Source of the DNA: Toxoplasma gondii ME49
Lineage: Eukaryota; Apicomplexa; Conoidasida; Eucoccidiorida; Sarcocystidae
DNA: 64,000 nucleotides
NCBI RefSeq assembly: GCF_000006565.2
Contig: NC_031474.1
Span: forward strand, 1,426,001-1,490,000
Reading direction: 5' to 3'
Shown: in pieces, positions 1 through 11,209 of the stretch
Numbering within the stretch: the stretch's first letter is position 1
Layout of the letters: each line of letters begins with the position of its first letter
Notes under the pieces: generated by a model
What the model was told of the DNA's origin: nothing
Seen by the model: only the letters and a program-made list of their open reading frames with translations
Database searches by the model: none
Translations under genes and position numbers: made by a program

Positions 1-623
1 TTTGGTGGGTCCTCCCCAGTATCTTCGCCTGGTACCAACCAGTTATCAAGTAAGTTATTCATGGAGTCTAGCAGTCCGTACCCACTTTTTTGGGTCTTCT
101 GATCGGCAATAGGTTCATATTCGAGAACAACTGTCTTCTCTGTTGAACTTGATACCCCCCGCTGGGTCGATTGTTCTGCGTGTTCACTGTCAAAAGCTCT
201 TACTCGGGTGATGGAACCTCGCTGGCCTGCTGGTACATGTGTGTCCAACAAAGGCTTCCTCTCCTCCTGCTGCCCCCCTTTGTTTCGCATCCTCTCCTCG
301 TCGTTTCCTCTCCTTTCAGGCTCCTGCTGCTCATCCTGCTGAAATTCGGGTTCAGATGCGGTTCCCTCTCGTTGCTTGTCTTTTTCCTGGACCTCACTAG
401 TAGCCGCACCTGCTGCCAAATCATCACACCCCGTTTTCGGGACGGCCTCCACCTCCTGATACTTCGTAGCATTCTCCTTAGTCATTTCCATATTCTCTCC
501 TCCGTTAGTCTTCGGGTCTTTAGTCCCTTGCGTCCACTGCATTCGTCGTTTGGCAGGCCACACATCGTCGGGCTGCCTCAATTCCTCGTCTCCAGGCGCT
601 TCTTGTTCGTTCACCGTCAAAAT
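1..623 (-). CDS. Partial acidic hydrophilic protein of unknown function (3' end beyond window)
   Basis: One minus-strand frame stays open without a stop from about 623 to the left edge, about 207 codons, so the stop codon lies outside the window. The translation is rich in Glu, Gln, Lys and Asp, with stretches such as EEERKPLL-like acidic/basic runs and near the edge DSMNNLLDNWLVPGE. No known domain or membrane helix was recognised, and most of it looks disordered. A plausible splice acceptor (GACATTTAG) sits just upstream at 624-625, so this may be an internal exon. The first in-frame ATG starts at 542 and could be the start if there is no upstream exon. The +-strand frame over the same bases has a TTG start and looks like a shadow. 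Family unknown; the coding call rests on frame length and composition only. Confidence 0.5.
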   Translation of the reverse strand, partial: MLTVNEQEAPGDEELRQPDDVWPAKRRMQWTQGTKDPKTNGGENMEMTKENATKYQEVEAVPKTGCDDLAAGAATSEVQEKDKQREGTASEPEFQQDEQQEPERRGNDEERMRNKGGQQEERKPLLDTHVPAGQRGSITRVRAFDSEHAEQSTQRGVSSSTEKTVVLEYEPIADQKTQKSGYGLLDSMNNLLDNWLVPGEDTGEDPP

Positions 624-1555
624 CTAAATGTCACCTGTAAAATGTTGGGCTTCCTCTCCTCCAATAAACAGCTGTGAAGGCGAGCGCAAACACTTTCAGA
701 GGCATGAAACGTGCCGCTCGATGCAGTACTGCATCAACAGAAATCTTGCTCAACTCTAGCCGTCTCCTGTCCGACAGCAACGGCGAGGAGCGAAGTTTGA
801 GTCGGCGCCACCTATAGCCAGAAAAGTGTCATATGCCCAAAATCACGAACACCGTGTCCGGAAAATGGCGTAAAGAAACTCACTTCCCCCTGTTCATCTA
901 AGTACCGAGGGCACCTGCCGCGAGTGGCAGCAACCCGGGTTGCAACGATGCACAAATACGTCTCCATTTTGCGTTTGGGAGATGTATCGTGCAGCGGTCA
1001 GCCAGCGCACTCACCCCTCCAGCTCGCTGCCCGTTGCGAAAAGGTCGTATAAGCAACACACGCTACCACTCACCGTTCGCATGCACATCTTTTTGCACGC
1101 CGAGCTACAAAGAGAAAACGATAATGGAGGCACCAAAATGCGTGTCCGCCCGTCCGGAGAGGCCAATTGCATGATATGTATTCTATGCGGCTGTTAAGCC
1201 TGAGGGCGTCCGTGCCGAGGCCCTGAACTCGACACCACCACGTCGACTGCTGTCTCTCCATGTTTTAGGTCCGCTGCAAGAAAAGCTGCTCCTGATTGGC
1301 TTTGCAGAAGACACTTTGGTGTTGATTCTGCCGGGCAAGAGAAAAACGTGTGCGTGGCGTCACTTCTCTTTCATGAGGTGTACAACATAACCGCCCTCTG
1401 TTATCTTCGATGTGGGAACAAGCTTCGCCGACTGCCGTTGCAGCTAACGGTTTCTGGCCTGTCTCCACTGTATAGCCGTTCCTTCTTGGTAGACACACGT
1501 ACCCTATCCTCGAGAAAACGAAGGCGTGTCGGTACGTGGATTGGGCCGGTTCAAG
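624..1555. other. Intergenic region between divergent genes
   Basis: No convincing exon was found. The stretch separates a minus-strand gene from the plus-strand gene starting at 1556 and probably holds promoters for one or both. A GCATGC core, the half-site of a common apicomplexan AP2-type motif, occurs at 1079-1084. An upstream exon of the left gene could be hidden here. Confidence 0.4.
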
Positions 1556-1831
1556 ATGGGGTGTGCGCACTCGAAAAAAAAGCGCAAGCAGGGGCCCAAG
1601 GTCACCAAAATGGCGGCCGCCTTCGAGCGTGGCACAGTGGGAAACGATACGTCACAAGCTAGGAATGCTACCGCGGAGAGAAGGATGCGACAGGAGCAGT
1701 TGAACAGGCTAAGGAATCAAAAGACTCATAAAATGCGGAAGCAGGCGGCCGCGAAAGAAATAGCCAACTGTTTCAAGGACAAGCCTCCGACTGGAGGCGG
1801 AGCGCCTCCACAGTGCCGAGGACGAGCATAA
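1556..1831 (+). CDS. Small basic protein with MGC dual-acylation N-terminus
   Basis: This is a 91-aa single-exon frame starting at a true ATG and ending in TAA. The N-terminus reads MGCAHSKKKRK: Gly2 with Ser6 fits the N-myristoylation rule, Cys3 is a likely palmitoylation site, and the following Lys/Arg run would add affinity for acidic membrane. The middle (about residues 35-65) is a charged, probably helical stretch rich in Arg, Gln and Lys, and the C-terminus is a Gly/Pro/Cys tail. In apicomplexans such starts are known from inner-membrane-complex and other peripheral membrane proteins; placing this protein there is inference. No family was recognised. The main doubt is its small size; conservation of the MGC start in relatives would settle it. 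Confidence 0.6.
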   Translation: MGCAHSKKKRKQGPKVTKMAAAFERGTVGNDTSQARNATAERRMRQEQLNRLRNQKTHKMRKQAAAKEIANCFKDKPPTGGGAPPQCRGRA

Positions 1832-2820
1832 TTCGTCATGTTTGTACAGCTCTTTTTCAACAGGTATCTCTCCTTTCGTGACAACCAGAGCGAGGTTTTG
1901 TGGTCATCAAGTGTTGGTAATTTGTTGGAAACTCTTAGCTTCTTGGACACCCCGTGATTGCACTGCTCTTCGGTTGCCCAATGAGGGACGCTCAGTAGTT
2001 TTTTTTGATGTCGTTCGAGATTCTGTTTTAAGAGTTAAGGCTTAAGAACTCGCCCCGAGCCGTCCGATTGCCAGTAAGAAGTAATCCCATACTTATCATC
2101 GCGAATGAAGTGTTTTTACGCGCCCATTTTAGTTCCCGGAGAATGCATACTACCTTTGTCTGCAATTCAATGCAAGAGGGTCAGTTTCTGGCCAACTGCA
2201 GCTTTTCTGGGCGCTCGATTAGTGTTTTAACGTGCATTTTCAAGATATCCATATACTTCCAGAAGAGTTCTATGCACGGACTCATAAAGGCAACTACGGT
2301 TTGGGTTCGCTGGTTTTGGTGCTGCACATGTACTCGGTCTTCCTGTGCGGTATGCTCGTTTTTCGTAAATTAGTCCCGAGACAACGTTCCGAGGTTCAAC
2401 AATTTGCCAAGCAAAGTCGCTCTCTGGGCGCTGCAGTATTACTTTCGACCCTGCTTTCTGTAGAGGCTCTACAAACAGAAGTATACAAGCAAGCTACTTC
2501 AAATGTCACACCTATCTACGCAACTGGTGTTGAATCCGCAGTTCGCGATGAAATGTGATACCAAACAAAGCGTTGACTTACAGCTGACGTGAATCTGGGG
2601 GATTGGCAGTGAGAGGAAAGCCTGCCCTGCATAAAGTCAGGCCTTTTTTGCTCCGTTGTCTGCGTCAGAACCCTTTGTTCGTTCTTATTTGCACCGTTAG
2701 GCGGTTCTGTATAAGATCTGTATTTCGCATCTATCATTCCAGTTCCACAAAACAAAGCGAGCAAAACTGACGAGATTGCAATAGCTTTCAGCAGTGGCTC
2801 GAAGTCGATGCATATAAATG

Positions 2821-2841
2821 TATATATATATATATATATAT
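2821..2841. repeat. (TA)n microsatellite
   Basis: Uninterrupted TA dinucleotide tract of about ten units in intergenic DNA. Confidence 0.9.
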
Positions 2842-3695
2842 GCCGCACACCTCGAACGGAAGATTTGCTTTTGGCTTTCCTGAATAGTACATAATGTACG
2901 CTTGATTAGTCCCACATAGTCGCGTACTAAAGAAGTCACCATTTTCATTAAGAAACATTCGGCCTGCCGTGTACAGCTGTATCTTTGTTTCCAACATACT
3001 GGATGCTCTTGGTACACGGTGAGCGTTTTCATAGTAGCATTCCGGCACGTCGGGGTACCAGCCTCGGCCTCTTTTTTCGTCCATCCATACTCCGCCGAAA
3101 GAACTTATGAATAACCCTTCAGCACCAGTACCGTCGATTTAACTCTTCGTTTTGAGGCAGAATTCCCTTCGTTTTGCCGTGTCTGCGGTCAGGCACCCCT
3201 GGTTGTCAGTCGCAATAACCCGCCGATAGGATCCCAACTTGCAAAGAGATCCCAGTAAAAGTTACCCATCCGGAGTGGCCTTTACCGCGACTTTCACAAT
3301 GAGAGCAGTTGACCAGCGTCCCTGACGTACAATTTTTGCGACGTGGTGCTGTTTCGTTACCACCAGGACGAGAAAAAGAAACTAAGAACAGGAAAGGCCA
3401 TGCCACCGAGAAGGCCGAGCCATCCTCGCGCATTCAGTTGGTTTCCCAATCAATGTTTTCAAAAATGCGTACAACAGTATTTGCCGGATGTACATGCAAT
3501 AATCAACACAGCCGCTGCCAGCCTAAACAAGTGACTCCGGAGCAGAAGGGTGTGCCTCTTTCGTGCTTTGCGGCGACATAGTGAAGCAGATCTTCGGAAT
3601 AGGCTCGCTTATGAATTCGTGACATTTGCAGAGAACATACACGTACCGTTTATCCACTGGAGTCTTTTGACCTATTCGAGCATGTTCGTCTGTCC

Positions 3696-3703
3696 TGCAT
3701 GCA
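3696..3703. promoter_or_regulatory. TGCATGCA palindrome
   Basis: An exact palindrome containing the TGCATGC core described for ApiAP2 factors in coccidian promoters. It lies about 1.1 kb upstream of the FBPase-homologue start. Function is inferred from the motif only. Confidence 0.25.
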
Positions 3704-4517
3704 CGTTTTTTTTCTCCTTATATACCGAAAAACACAACGGTTAAGTGCCGCCCCGTCAGTTGCCGCACCGGCCGGGACAGCCTGTCACTGCAGGCGGGGT
3801 GATGGACGACTTTGCGACTGTTGGGCTGTCTCCTCTTCATTAGGAGACCGACGGATGCTTGGGTTCGCAGTTGACCCTTCTTTCGAAACTTTCGTGCCAT
3901 TGTGGACTTTGCTGTTTGCCAACAACGAAATCTCCGGGGTGGCTTTTATGTCGAGGGGAAGAGATATCGCTGTCTTTTTGAAGCTGCGCCTCCTCTCAGC
4001 ACGTCGTCTTTCGCTTCCGCCCTGCCTAAGTCGTCCGAAAGGAAACACAGGACAAGTTTTTGCTCGGCCATCCCTTGAGGTTTAAATTTTTCCGTCTAGG
4101 AGCGCTGTTGGTGTTGGGGGACATCTGCCAACGCACATTTCTCCAAGTTGTGAACCGTGAGCATCCCGTTGATCGATAAAAGGCTGCACGCTGCGGTGCT
4201 TAACCGTCAGGTACGTCGAGGAACCTGAATGTTCCTCGGTCAGGTGGTCCGAGCGTCAGCGGTGCGTCCGCTCACTGTTATCCTCCAGTGAATATTTCTT
4301 TCAGCCGGTGGCTTCTGATCGTTGATGTGGTTCCTCAGAATCCCGGCTCTCTGGACTGAGTGCGGTCCTGGACTTCCAATTGCTGTTTTGTGGGGCCTCT
4401 CTGAACTCTGAAGGCAACGTTGCATTCATTTCCACGTAGATTCATAAGAACGTGCACGCAGGTCAACGATCGAAGAGTGGCGGGAAGACTTCATCGGGTG
4501 TCTTATTTCTGAAGCCG

Positions 4518-4525
4518 TGCATGCA
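4518..4525. promoter_or_regulatory. TGCATGCA palindrome upstream of the FBPase homologue
   Basis: A second exact TGCATGCA palindrome, about 290 bp upstream of the ATG at 4809, at a distance typical of coccidian promoters. It is a candidate ApiAP2 binding site; no binding data can be inferred from sequence. Confidence 0.35.
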
Positions 4526-4808
4526 CTTCTTAGGCTGATACTGCAGACGTGGTAACAGATGCTTGGCCGATGTAGCTGCAGCCGCGTGTGGTGCCGTGTT
4601 GTTAATACAGTTGCCGTCAACCGTAGCGCACCACTCCAGCCCTACACCGCACCTGCCTCACGCGGCGCATGTGACTGTCTCACGAGGTGACTTGTACTTT
4701 TGTGCAGGAAGCGTCGTTCGTCAGTTGTCAGGTGTTGTGTTAAAAGCGTCGGCCGGCCTCTCACGATTCATATTCTGCGGCTCTCCCCGTCTTTGTATCC
4801 TCGGCACC

Positions 4809-7800
4809 ATGGAGAGATCAGACAGCGTACTCAGAATTCCTTTGAATTCAAAGGGGTCAATCTTCATTCCCGATCCCCCCCGGCAGCCGCCCTTGTTCAA
4901 GACTAGCATTCAACTGGAACTCGGAGAATACGTGGTACAACAGGCTCCGCTGCTGAGAGAACGTGGCGTCAGTGTCCACGAGATTTCCCAGATCTTCACC
5001 TCGATCAAACTCGCTGCGAAATCCGTCAACAAAATAATCACCAAGCAGGGATCGTTCGGCCTTGACGGTATGCGCGACACGCCGTCCACAAAAGTGTCTG
5101 TAGTTAGCCGTGTATCTGTAGTTGTACGTGTATGTACAGAGAAATCGTTACTCACTGTACTGTACGGATATCTTCTGGCGTGATGAGGAAATGCCGCTGG
5201 TACATCCTGCACAAGTCCATTGTAGAAGTCTCTTCTCTGACTCCAACAGAGTGACGGGAGTTCCGAGCAGGTAACTGCACGGCTGCGTTGCTGGTTGGAG
5301 CCTTGTACTTGTGATCAGAGATAGTGACGGTGTGCTTCGTCATGCCGCTAGCGCGTGCATATGTGAATGGCGGTGAGGGGTTTGGGCGGTCGTCTGCTTT
5401 GCGCAGTTTAGTTTGTAGCGTTGGCAGTTCGATCACAGATGCGTCGTCTCGTGTGTTCCCGTTTGTGTGCGTGCGACGGTGTCCAGACGGCGCCGTGAAG
5501 AAGCAAACAACGAGCGAAGATATTGGGGGTCTTGCCAGCGTGGCAAACAAGCGATTCCTGGAGGCTCTGACGAACCGCGAGGTCGTTGCCGGTGTTGCAA
5601 CGATGATGGAAGATGAGATCGTCCCTATGGACAACTGTAAAGAAAAGGTATGCTTTAATAAGGAAGGGTCGCAGTAGATTTATGCATGCATTCATCAGCA
5701 GCAGTTACATACACTTTTACTGGAGAGAAACTGTAGGCCATGTATCGGTGAATTCCCAAAAAAACGGTCCTGCCTGTATGCTCCAGTCCAGGCTTTTTTT
5801 TCTGCTAGAGCTGGTCCGTCAGTCACAGGGGGAGACGTTCTTGTGAAACGGCATTCTTTGATGCGGATAGTTTCCACATAGAAGCAAGTCATGCAAAGCA
5901 CTTTGCAGCTTGGTTGCTCTTGTCAAGATCCTTATTTTGGCTGTTGGCATTGTCGGATTTCGGTGTGGAGGTGGCGGTTCGGTCAACATGTAGGTCTGCA
6001 AGCCTCCCGACGTCTTGCTAAAAATCAAGTTTCATTAAACGGACAGTTCTGCTTCTCAGGACAAGTTGAAGGTAGATTCCACGTTTCCAGATGGCAGGGG
6101 ATGGGAGTTGTCAGTCCATACGTCCCTCGCTCTATGTCTTGCCACAACATGAAGAGCCGCCGGTCGGCAAAAAGGCGGTGAGAGGAACAGTGCGCGCGCT
6201 TCGCATGCAACGTGTCTGGGAACTTGATTTTGTGAAGAAAAAAAGTGATGTAGAGCGTCCTCGAACAGTTTTCAGCGAGGAATGAGACGGAGGAAACCCG
6301 TGCCTTTACTGCGAACGGAGCGTGTGAGTGTGGCTGTGGTCGCAGAATTTGGTCGCGCTGATTCATCCTATGGACGGTACGAAGCAGGTGGACGTCAATG
6401 TGTCGTCTGGGACGATTTTCTCCGTGTACAAAAGGGTGACTCCAGCAGGATCTCCGGTTGAGTTACGTGACTTCTTGCAGCCCGGAAAGGAACAGGTATG
6501 AAAGGACTCATGATGCGAGTTAGGAAAGAGGGAAAATATCTGAAGAGGGGGAGCAACTCTTTTATCAATATGGCAGACAGCACGTATGCTCAAGTTCTTT
6601 TTTCAGCAATGGACATGCGCCTGTCTGGTGTACGGTCGAATTCTGCTGAATTTTCATCGGCAAGAATCCGGAACGGTTCGGCATTGGAGGTGCATAACAT
6701 TTTGATGATCCTTTTTCTGCACACTCCTTTTGTGTGCAGGTGTGCGCTGGGTACGTCTTGTACGGCTCGTCAACGGTCATGGTTATCACCGTCGGTTCAG
6801 GAGTTCACGGCTTTACGTTGGATCCGTCTTTGGGATCTTTCCTCCTCTCTCACGTTAACATTCGTATCCCCGAGGACGGCAAGATCTATGCGATCAACGG
6901 AGGCAAGGTCAACAAGTTCCCTTACGGTGTCCGGGCGTACATCGACTACTGTCAGTCGAAAGCAATCTCGTGTCGGTACATTGGCTCCCTCGTTGCTGGT
7001 AGGTTGGTCAACCTTTTGCTCCCGTCGATTTGCGTGTCCAGGATTGGAACTGCCAGGTTGGCGGAGTCACCGAAAATATAATATCCGTTTCTAGTTCGAT
7101 CTCCACGTCGTCCAATCTTTGCGGCTGCACATAAAATATATTGCACAGAAGTCATCTTGAAGACGTGGCAGAACGTGCTCTACTTGGTGGGACTGCAGGA
7201 CACAGAGACAGATGACAATGTTAGTCCGCCTGCGAGTCCGCTGTTCCAAGTTTGGAAGGAACTCCTATGAAGGCCCGCCTCTCGGAGAGCTTGCCTTTTC
7301 AGACTGAAAGAACCATCTTCCGTAGACAGCAGAATTTGTTTTGCTCACCACACGTTACTGAAAAGCATGTTCCTTGCGAATAAGACTGCTTGGACACTTT
7401 GAGCTGGAGTTTCACGAATGCCCGGCTTAGGAGTGGCATATGTGCCCAGTCGTCTCCGGGGATTCACGAGGCACTGACGCGCAGTTTCCTCAAGGGCATA
7501 TGGCAGCGTTGGAGCGAAAGGTCTTTGCCGACGGCAAAGGATAAGTGGTGTATGGAATTGCAGCACTTGAGTATTATTTCAGTGGGTTCTTTATTTTCGC
7601 CATATGTCTTTTCAGATTTTCACCGGAATATGCTGAAGGGTGGCATCTACATCTACCCACCAACATTCACAGATCCGACCCCTTCGGTCTCCATGATATT
7701 CCAGTGCTTTCCGCTGGCCTTCCTGGCCGAACAGGCGGGTGGCAAAGCAAGCGACGGATTCACGCGCATTCTTTTAATCCAACCTGTTAGCCTGAGAGAC

Positions 7801-7953
7801 CGTATCGCTTTTTTCTGCGGCAGCAAGCACATGGTAGACGGCGCCGAGGCACTAATGGCGCAGTACAAAATGCGAGACGGAGGCTGGTGTTTTCAGGCCA
7901 ACAAGACTGCGGAGTTGGGGACTCCGAACGCCGGAAACAAAAGATGTGCATAA
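4809..7953 (+). CDS. FBP1: Fructose-1,6-bisphosphatase homologue with degenerate active site
   Basis: Five exons (4809-5067, 5487-5647, 6346-6495, 6740-6998, 7616-7953) join in frame to 388 codons, somewhat longer than the roughly 340-residue family norm. The FBPase fold is clear: [29 protein letters not shown], the RYIGSLVAD substrate loop, GGIYIYPP and LAEQAGG occur in family order. FBPase normally removes the 1-phosphate in gluconeogenesis, but catalytic motifs are altered. The metal loop DPLDGSSN reads [12 protein letters not shown] reads NGGK, and the YE(C/x)NP metal-ligand segment reads FQCFP, so Glu becomes Gln. I infer weak or no activity, or a regulatory role. T. gondii is known to have two FBPase genes; this should be the one called FBP1, named from memory. 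The ATG at 4809 has a purine at -3 and G at +4. Junctions 1 and 4 are phase 1, the others phase 0. Confidence 0.85.
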
Positions 7954-10900
7954 TGAAGGCCATGTTTTCTCCGCCAGAAGAAGCGGTCCCGATGGAATGC
8001 TTTTCCAAGAGACTTGATCCTTCCGAGACCAGCTTTATTTTCAGAATTGTTGACGGCGACGAGGTGATTGTGGTAAAAGAAAAGCATGTGAGTTGAGGGC
8101 CTGAGACTAGTTCGACGCCTCCTCTTGTCGCAGTGTTATGGAAAGCATGATGCATCATCTTCTTAGCTGGCAAGTCTGTTGATAGCCTCATTGACACTTG
8201 GGAATTGAAGTATGTGACCTCATGTGCCGATTGGGTGGTTTGAAGCATGCTTTGTCTTGAAGCGTGGTGCCCCGCAGCGTGGCTGCGTGCATACCCGGTT
8301 CCGACTCTGTCATTTGTTGAAGGGAGGAGAAGGTGGAAGGCTCCTAGTTGCGCACAGTGCGTGAGGAACGTTCAGCACGGACATGGCGCGTGTGCCGGCT
8401 CTGCACAAATTGCTTGTCCGAGCCGGCTCTGTAAAATTGTTGCCTTTGTATCTTGTTCCCCGTTAACGGTCTCCGCTCATTTGTTCATATTTTCACGTCT
8501 GTATACTATGGTGTACAATGTGGTCGTGTATTTAACACAGGAGTGGAAGGTGTTATTGTGCGGTGAATCGTGGTCCATGTGCAAGACCTGCATCATGCGT
8601 TTTTGGGTGACGAACCCTCCGATATAGCTCCTTCGGCTGATGTGAACTAGAAGGATAAGATGGGTGAGAAACGATGAGAAAACTGTTTTGTTGATATTGC
8701 TGCGTCAGTCGTGTTACGAGAATTCAGGCAAGACTGAGAAGCACATGATTGGCTTGTCCATCGCATACCATTATAGATTTATGGTGTCAGCGGCTTTCGT
8801 GTAGACTTATTGAGTGTTTTTGACGCGAGCATATTCGCGGGACTATCGAATACGCTTAGAGGGCGCGAGCCGGGGCGGCTAACGTGATCAGCATCCTTTT
8901 TTCGGAGTACGGAAATCGAAACCAGATGGTAACACTGTGAAGGGCCATGAAAATTTCCGAAAGCCTAGGTTCATCAGAGTTCATAGATATGCTCGCACTT
9001 ACTTCCCAGTCAAAGAATGTTCAGAAAGGCACCGCTTCAATCTTCTTTGCATTCTCAGGATTAGACAGTCGCACTGCAGTACTGTCACCGCTCCAGAAAT
9101 ACGCGTCTTCTCAAATCAGAAAGTCGAAGTGCTACACGTGTCTCACGCAGGGTGAAGGAGCATGCCATTACCGATGTAGTATCATCTGATCGTATGCTGG
9201 GGTGCCGCCAGTAAACGTCGGGAGCGGGCAGCCATCCTTCACAGGATCCCCAGAAAAGATGTGGACGTTTGTGTTGCGCGAACCTGTGAAGTCCAGCTGA
9301 TTAGGATTTGAGAACTGAGTGAACGATTGAAGTGCGGTGAAACGGCCACGCCACGCTGGTGAACCGGATGTGTTATATGCCTGTTGCCGTGGTGTCAGTC
9401 AAATTCTTAAAAAGAGAACTATCATTGCCTCCCGATGCCTCAGATATTTCTGCTTACACGATTTTTAGTCGAAGTTTTCTAGCTTGCTGTAGCCCGGCTC
9501 TCGAAGGACTGAATTGTTTTAAGAGAGAAGCCGAAAATGGTTGCCTCATTTTTGCACCAGTTTTTATGTTTTTACGTGTTTGCCAATTAGTCTAATCTGT
9601 TTTGTTTCCTGCATTCAGGTGTGCGGATATCATATGTGTGTGTGTTTCGAGGCTTGTGTGTCACGGTCGCTAATTTTTCTGAAGCAATTCAGGAAGCCCT
9701 AGCCCTTCCTTCAGATCCAAGGACACTCTAGGACCCCTTCATACAGTGGGAACCCTTGACTATGCAGGTTCTGAGCACTCGCTGTGACACTCACTCACAT
9801 TCATGAGGGGAATAAGAATAATCTCGTCAATGTATAGGCTTGCAAATGAAAAGCCAGTATTTCTAGACGCAGAAGTCATCGTTTAAATGACACTACAATC
9901 TGGTAAATATTTTACCCTCGCTCGTGGCCATGGACAGCCCACTCAGCAAAACGGATCAAGGAAACTGTAGCATGGGGGACGTCTCCAGAGTCCACTCATG
10001 GAGCAAGAAGTCATACCTGGGTCTGGGTTCTTTGACAACACACCCGATGCAGTGTGTGCGAACAAGGAGTGAGTGACATTTCCTTTGTGGCTGCTCTTCA
10101 GCACGCGACGGCGCACTCCGACCTCAACCGGCGACACGATGGGATTGTGTCCACAATGTGCGTCTGTCTCCCCTTCGCATGCGTGGAAAAGTGATGCTGG
10201 CGCGCGAAGGATCAACTATAAAGGGGAAACGTGTGCTTCTGCGAAGTGATTCTCCCCACTTGGCAGAATCGCTTGCGTCGAATCAACTTCGCCCGCGCTC
10301 CCCTGTGCGGCGGACGATGGTGGATGCCTGTCTGAAGACGTGGTAGTGTCTTGGCGTGGTGCCATTTCAGCGCTATGCCAATCCACTAGGAGACGAGAAT
10401 GCAACCTCGAACCTGAAATTTGAAGATACTTTTACAAATCTGCCGTTACCAATACCTATGTGCAGATATTCCGACGGTTGTTCGCCACTTCGGTCGTCGA
10501 TATTGCATTGTTTGTTGTTCTCTCTTGTGCCACAGTCTATGGACTACTCAGCTGCAGCGCTCCCCCAGCTAGCTGAAACACCGAGTGACTACTTTGACTT
10601 CGGACGAGGAAACTCCGTTCAAGTGGCCACCTTTGTGAAAGAGTCCTTGTCGTGCAGGATGAAAGGAAGCCGTATGCAGCGGGCGGACTTGTTTGCTATT
10701 TCTACTCCATAGTGTCGCAGAAATCAGCCTTCCGTTGTGGGCACGGTCTCTGGGTTTACGTATTTCGTTGCGCCTTCCTTGGCCCCAACCACGCCGTCCA
10801 CTCGGGCGTTGCCCGTTTCCTTCGTCCGTCCCAGCGGTGTCTGTAGGGCCAACGTTTTTTCCATGGCACAAATCAACAAGGTGCCAGTACAAGTGGTCTG

Positions 10901-11209
10901 AAAAGAAAGTGGCCTCCCTTTTCTGTTGGCGTAGGGGAGAATAGTTTCTGCAATTAAGCTCTCCGGCGGCAGACCACATGCGAGGGTCGACACGGTGCCT
11001 CTCCTCGTGTTCCTGCCACGTGAGTTCAATTTTCACAGGTGGCCTCGAACCTGTGCATTTTGTGTTTGTTCAGTCACGATTCCACTTCAATTTGCGAGAA
11101 AGGCCTTAAACCCCCTCAGCCAGTATTGGCTTTCTTCCGTTAACGGCACACGTGAGCAATGGGCGCGTATTCATGTTTTCCATTCTCCAGTCCGTGACTT
11201 TGAAGACCC
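7954..11209. other. Intergenic region after the FBPase homologue
   Basis: About 3.2 kb with no supported gene. A frame at 7887-8096 overlaps the end of the FBPase exon and looks protein-like, but it lacks a clear start or splice partner and is probably 3' untranslated. A frame ending at 10712 follows a possible acceptor (GTGCCACAG at 10532-10540) but cannot be tied to any gene. Confidence 0.35.

Larger units (their letters stand above)
1832..4808. other. Intergenic region upstream of the FBPase homologue
   Basis: About 3 kb without a convincing gene. Open frames here are short, have poor codon bias and lack matching splice sites. Visible elements are a (TA)n tract at 2821-2841 and TGCATGCA palindromes at 3696-3703 and 4518-4525. 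The frame containing the FBPase start is open upstream from 4563, but that part is probably 5' untranslated. Confidence 0.4.

Noticed and set aside
2232..2558. 108-codon plus-strand frame with a hydrophobic segment
   Set aside because: No ATG at its start, A/T-rich composition and no splice partner; most likely chance.
4563..4808. In-frame extension upstream of the FBPase-homologue ATG
   Set aside because: The frame is open with a non-standard start, but the family normally begins near MERSDS, the ATG at 4809 has good context, and the extra part has no clear targeting signal. Treated as 5' untranslated.
7887..8096. Protein-like frame overlapping the end of the FBPase exon
   Set aside because: It is in another frame, the FBPase frame already reaches the usual family end, and no splice site joins it to a gene.
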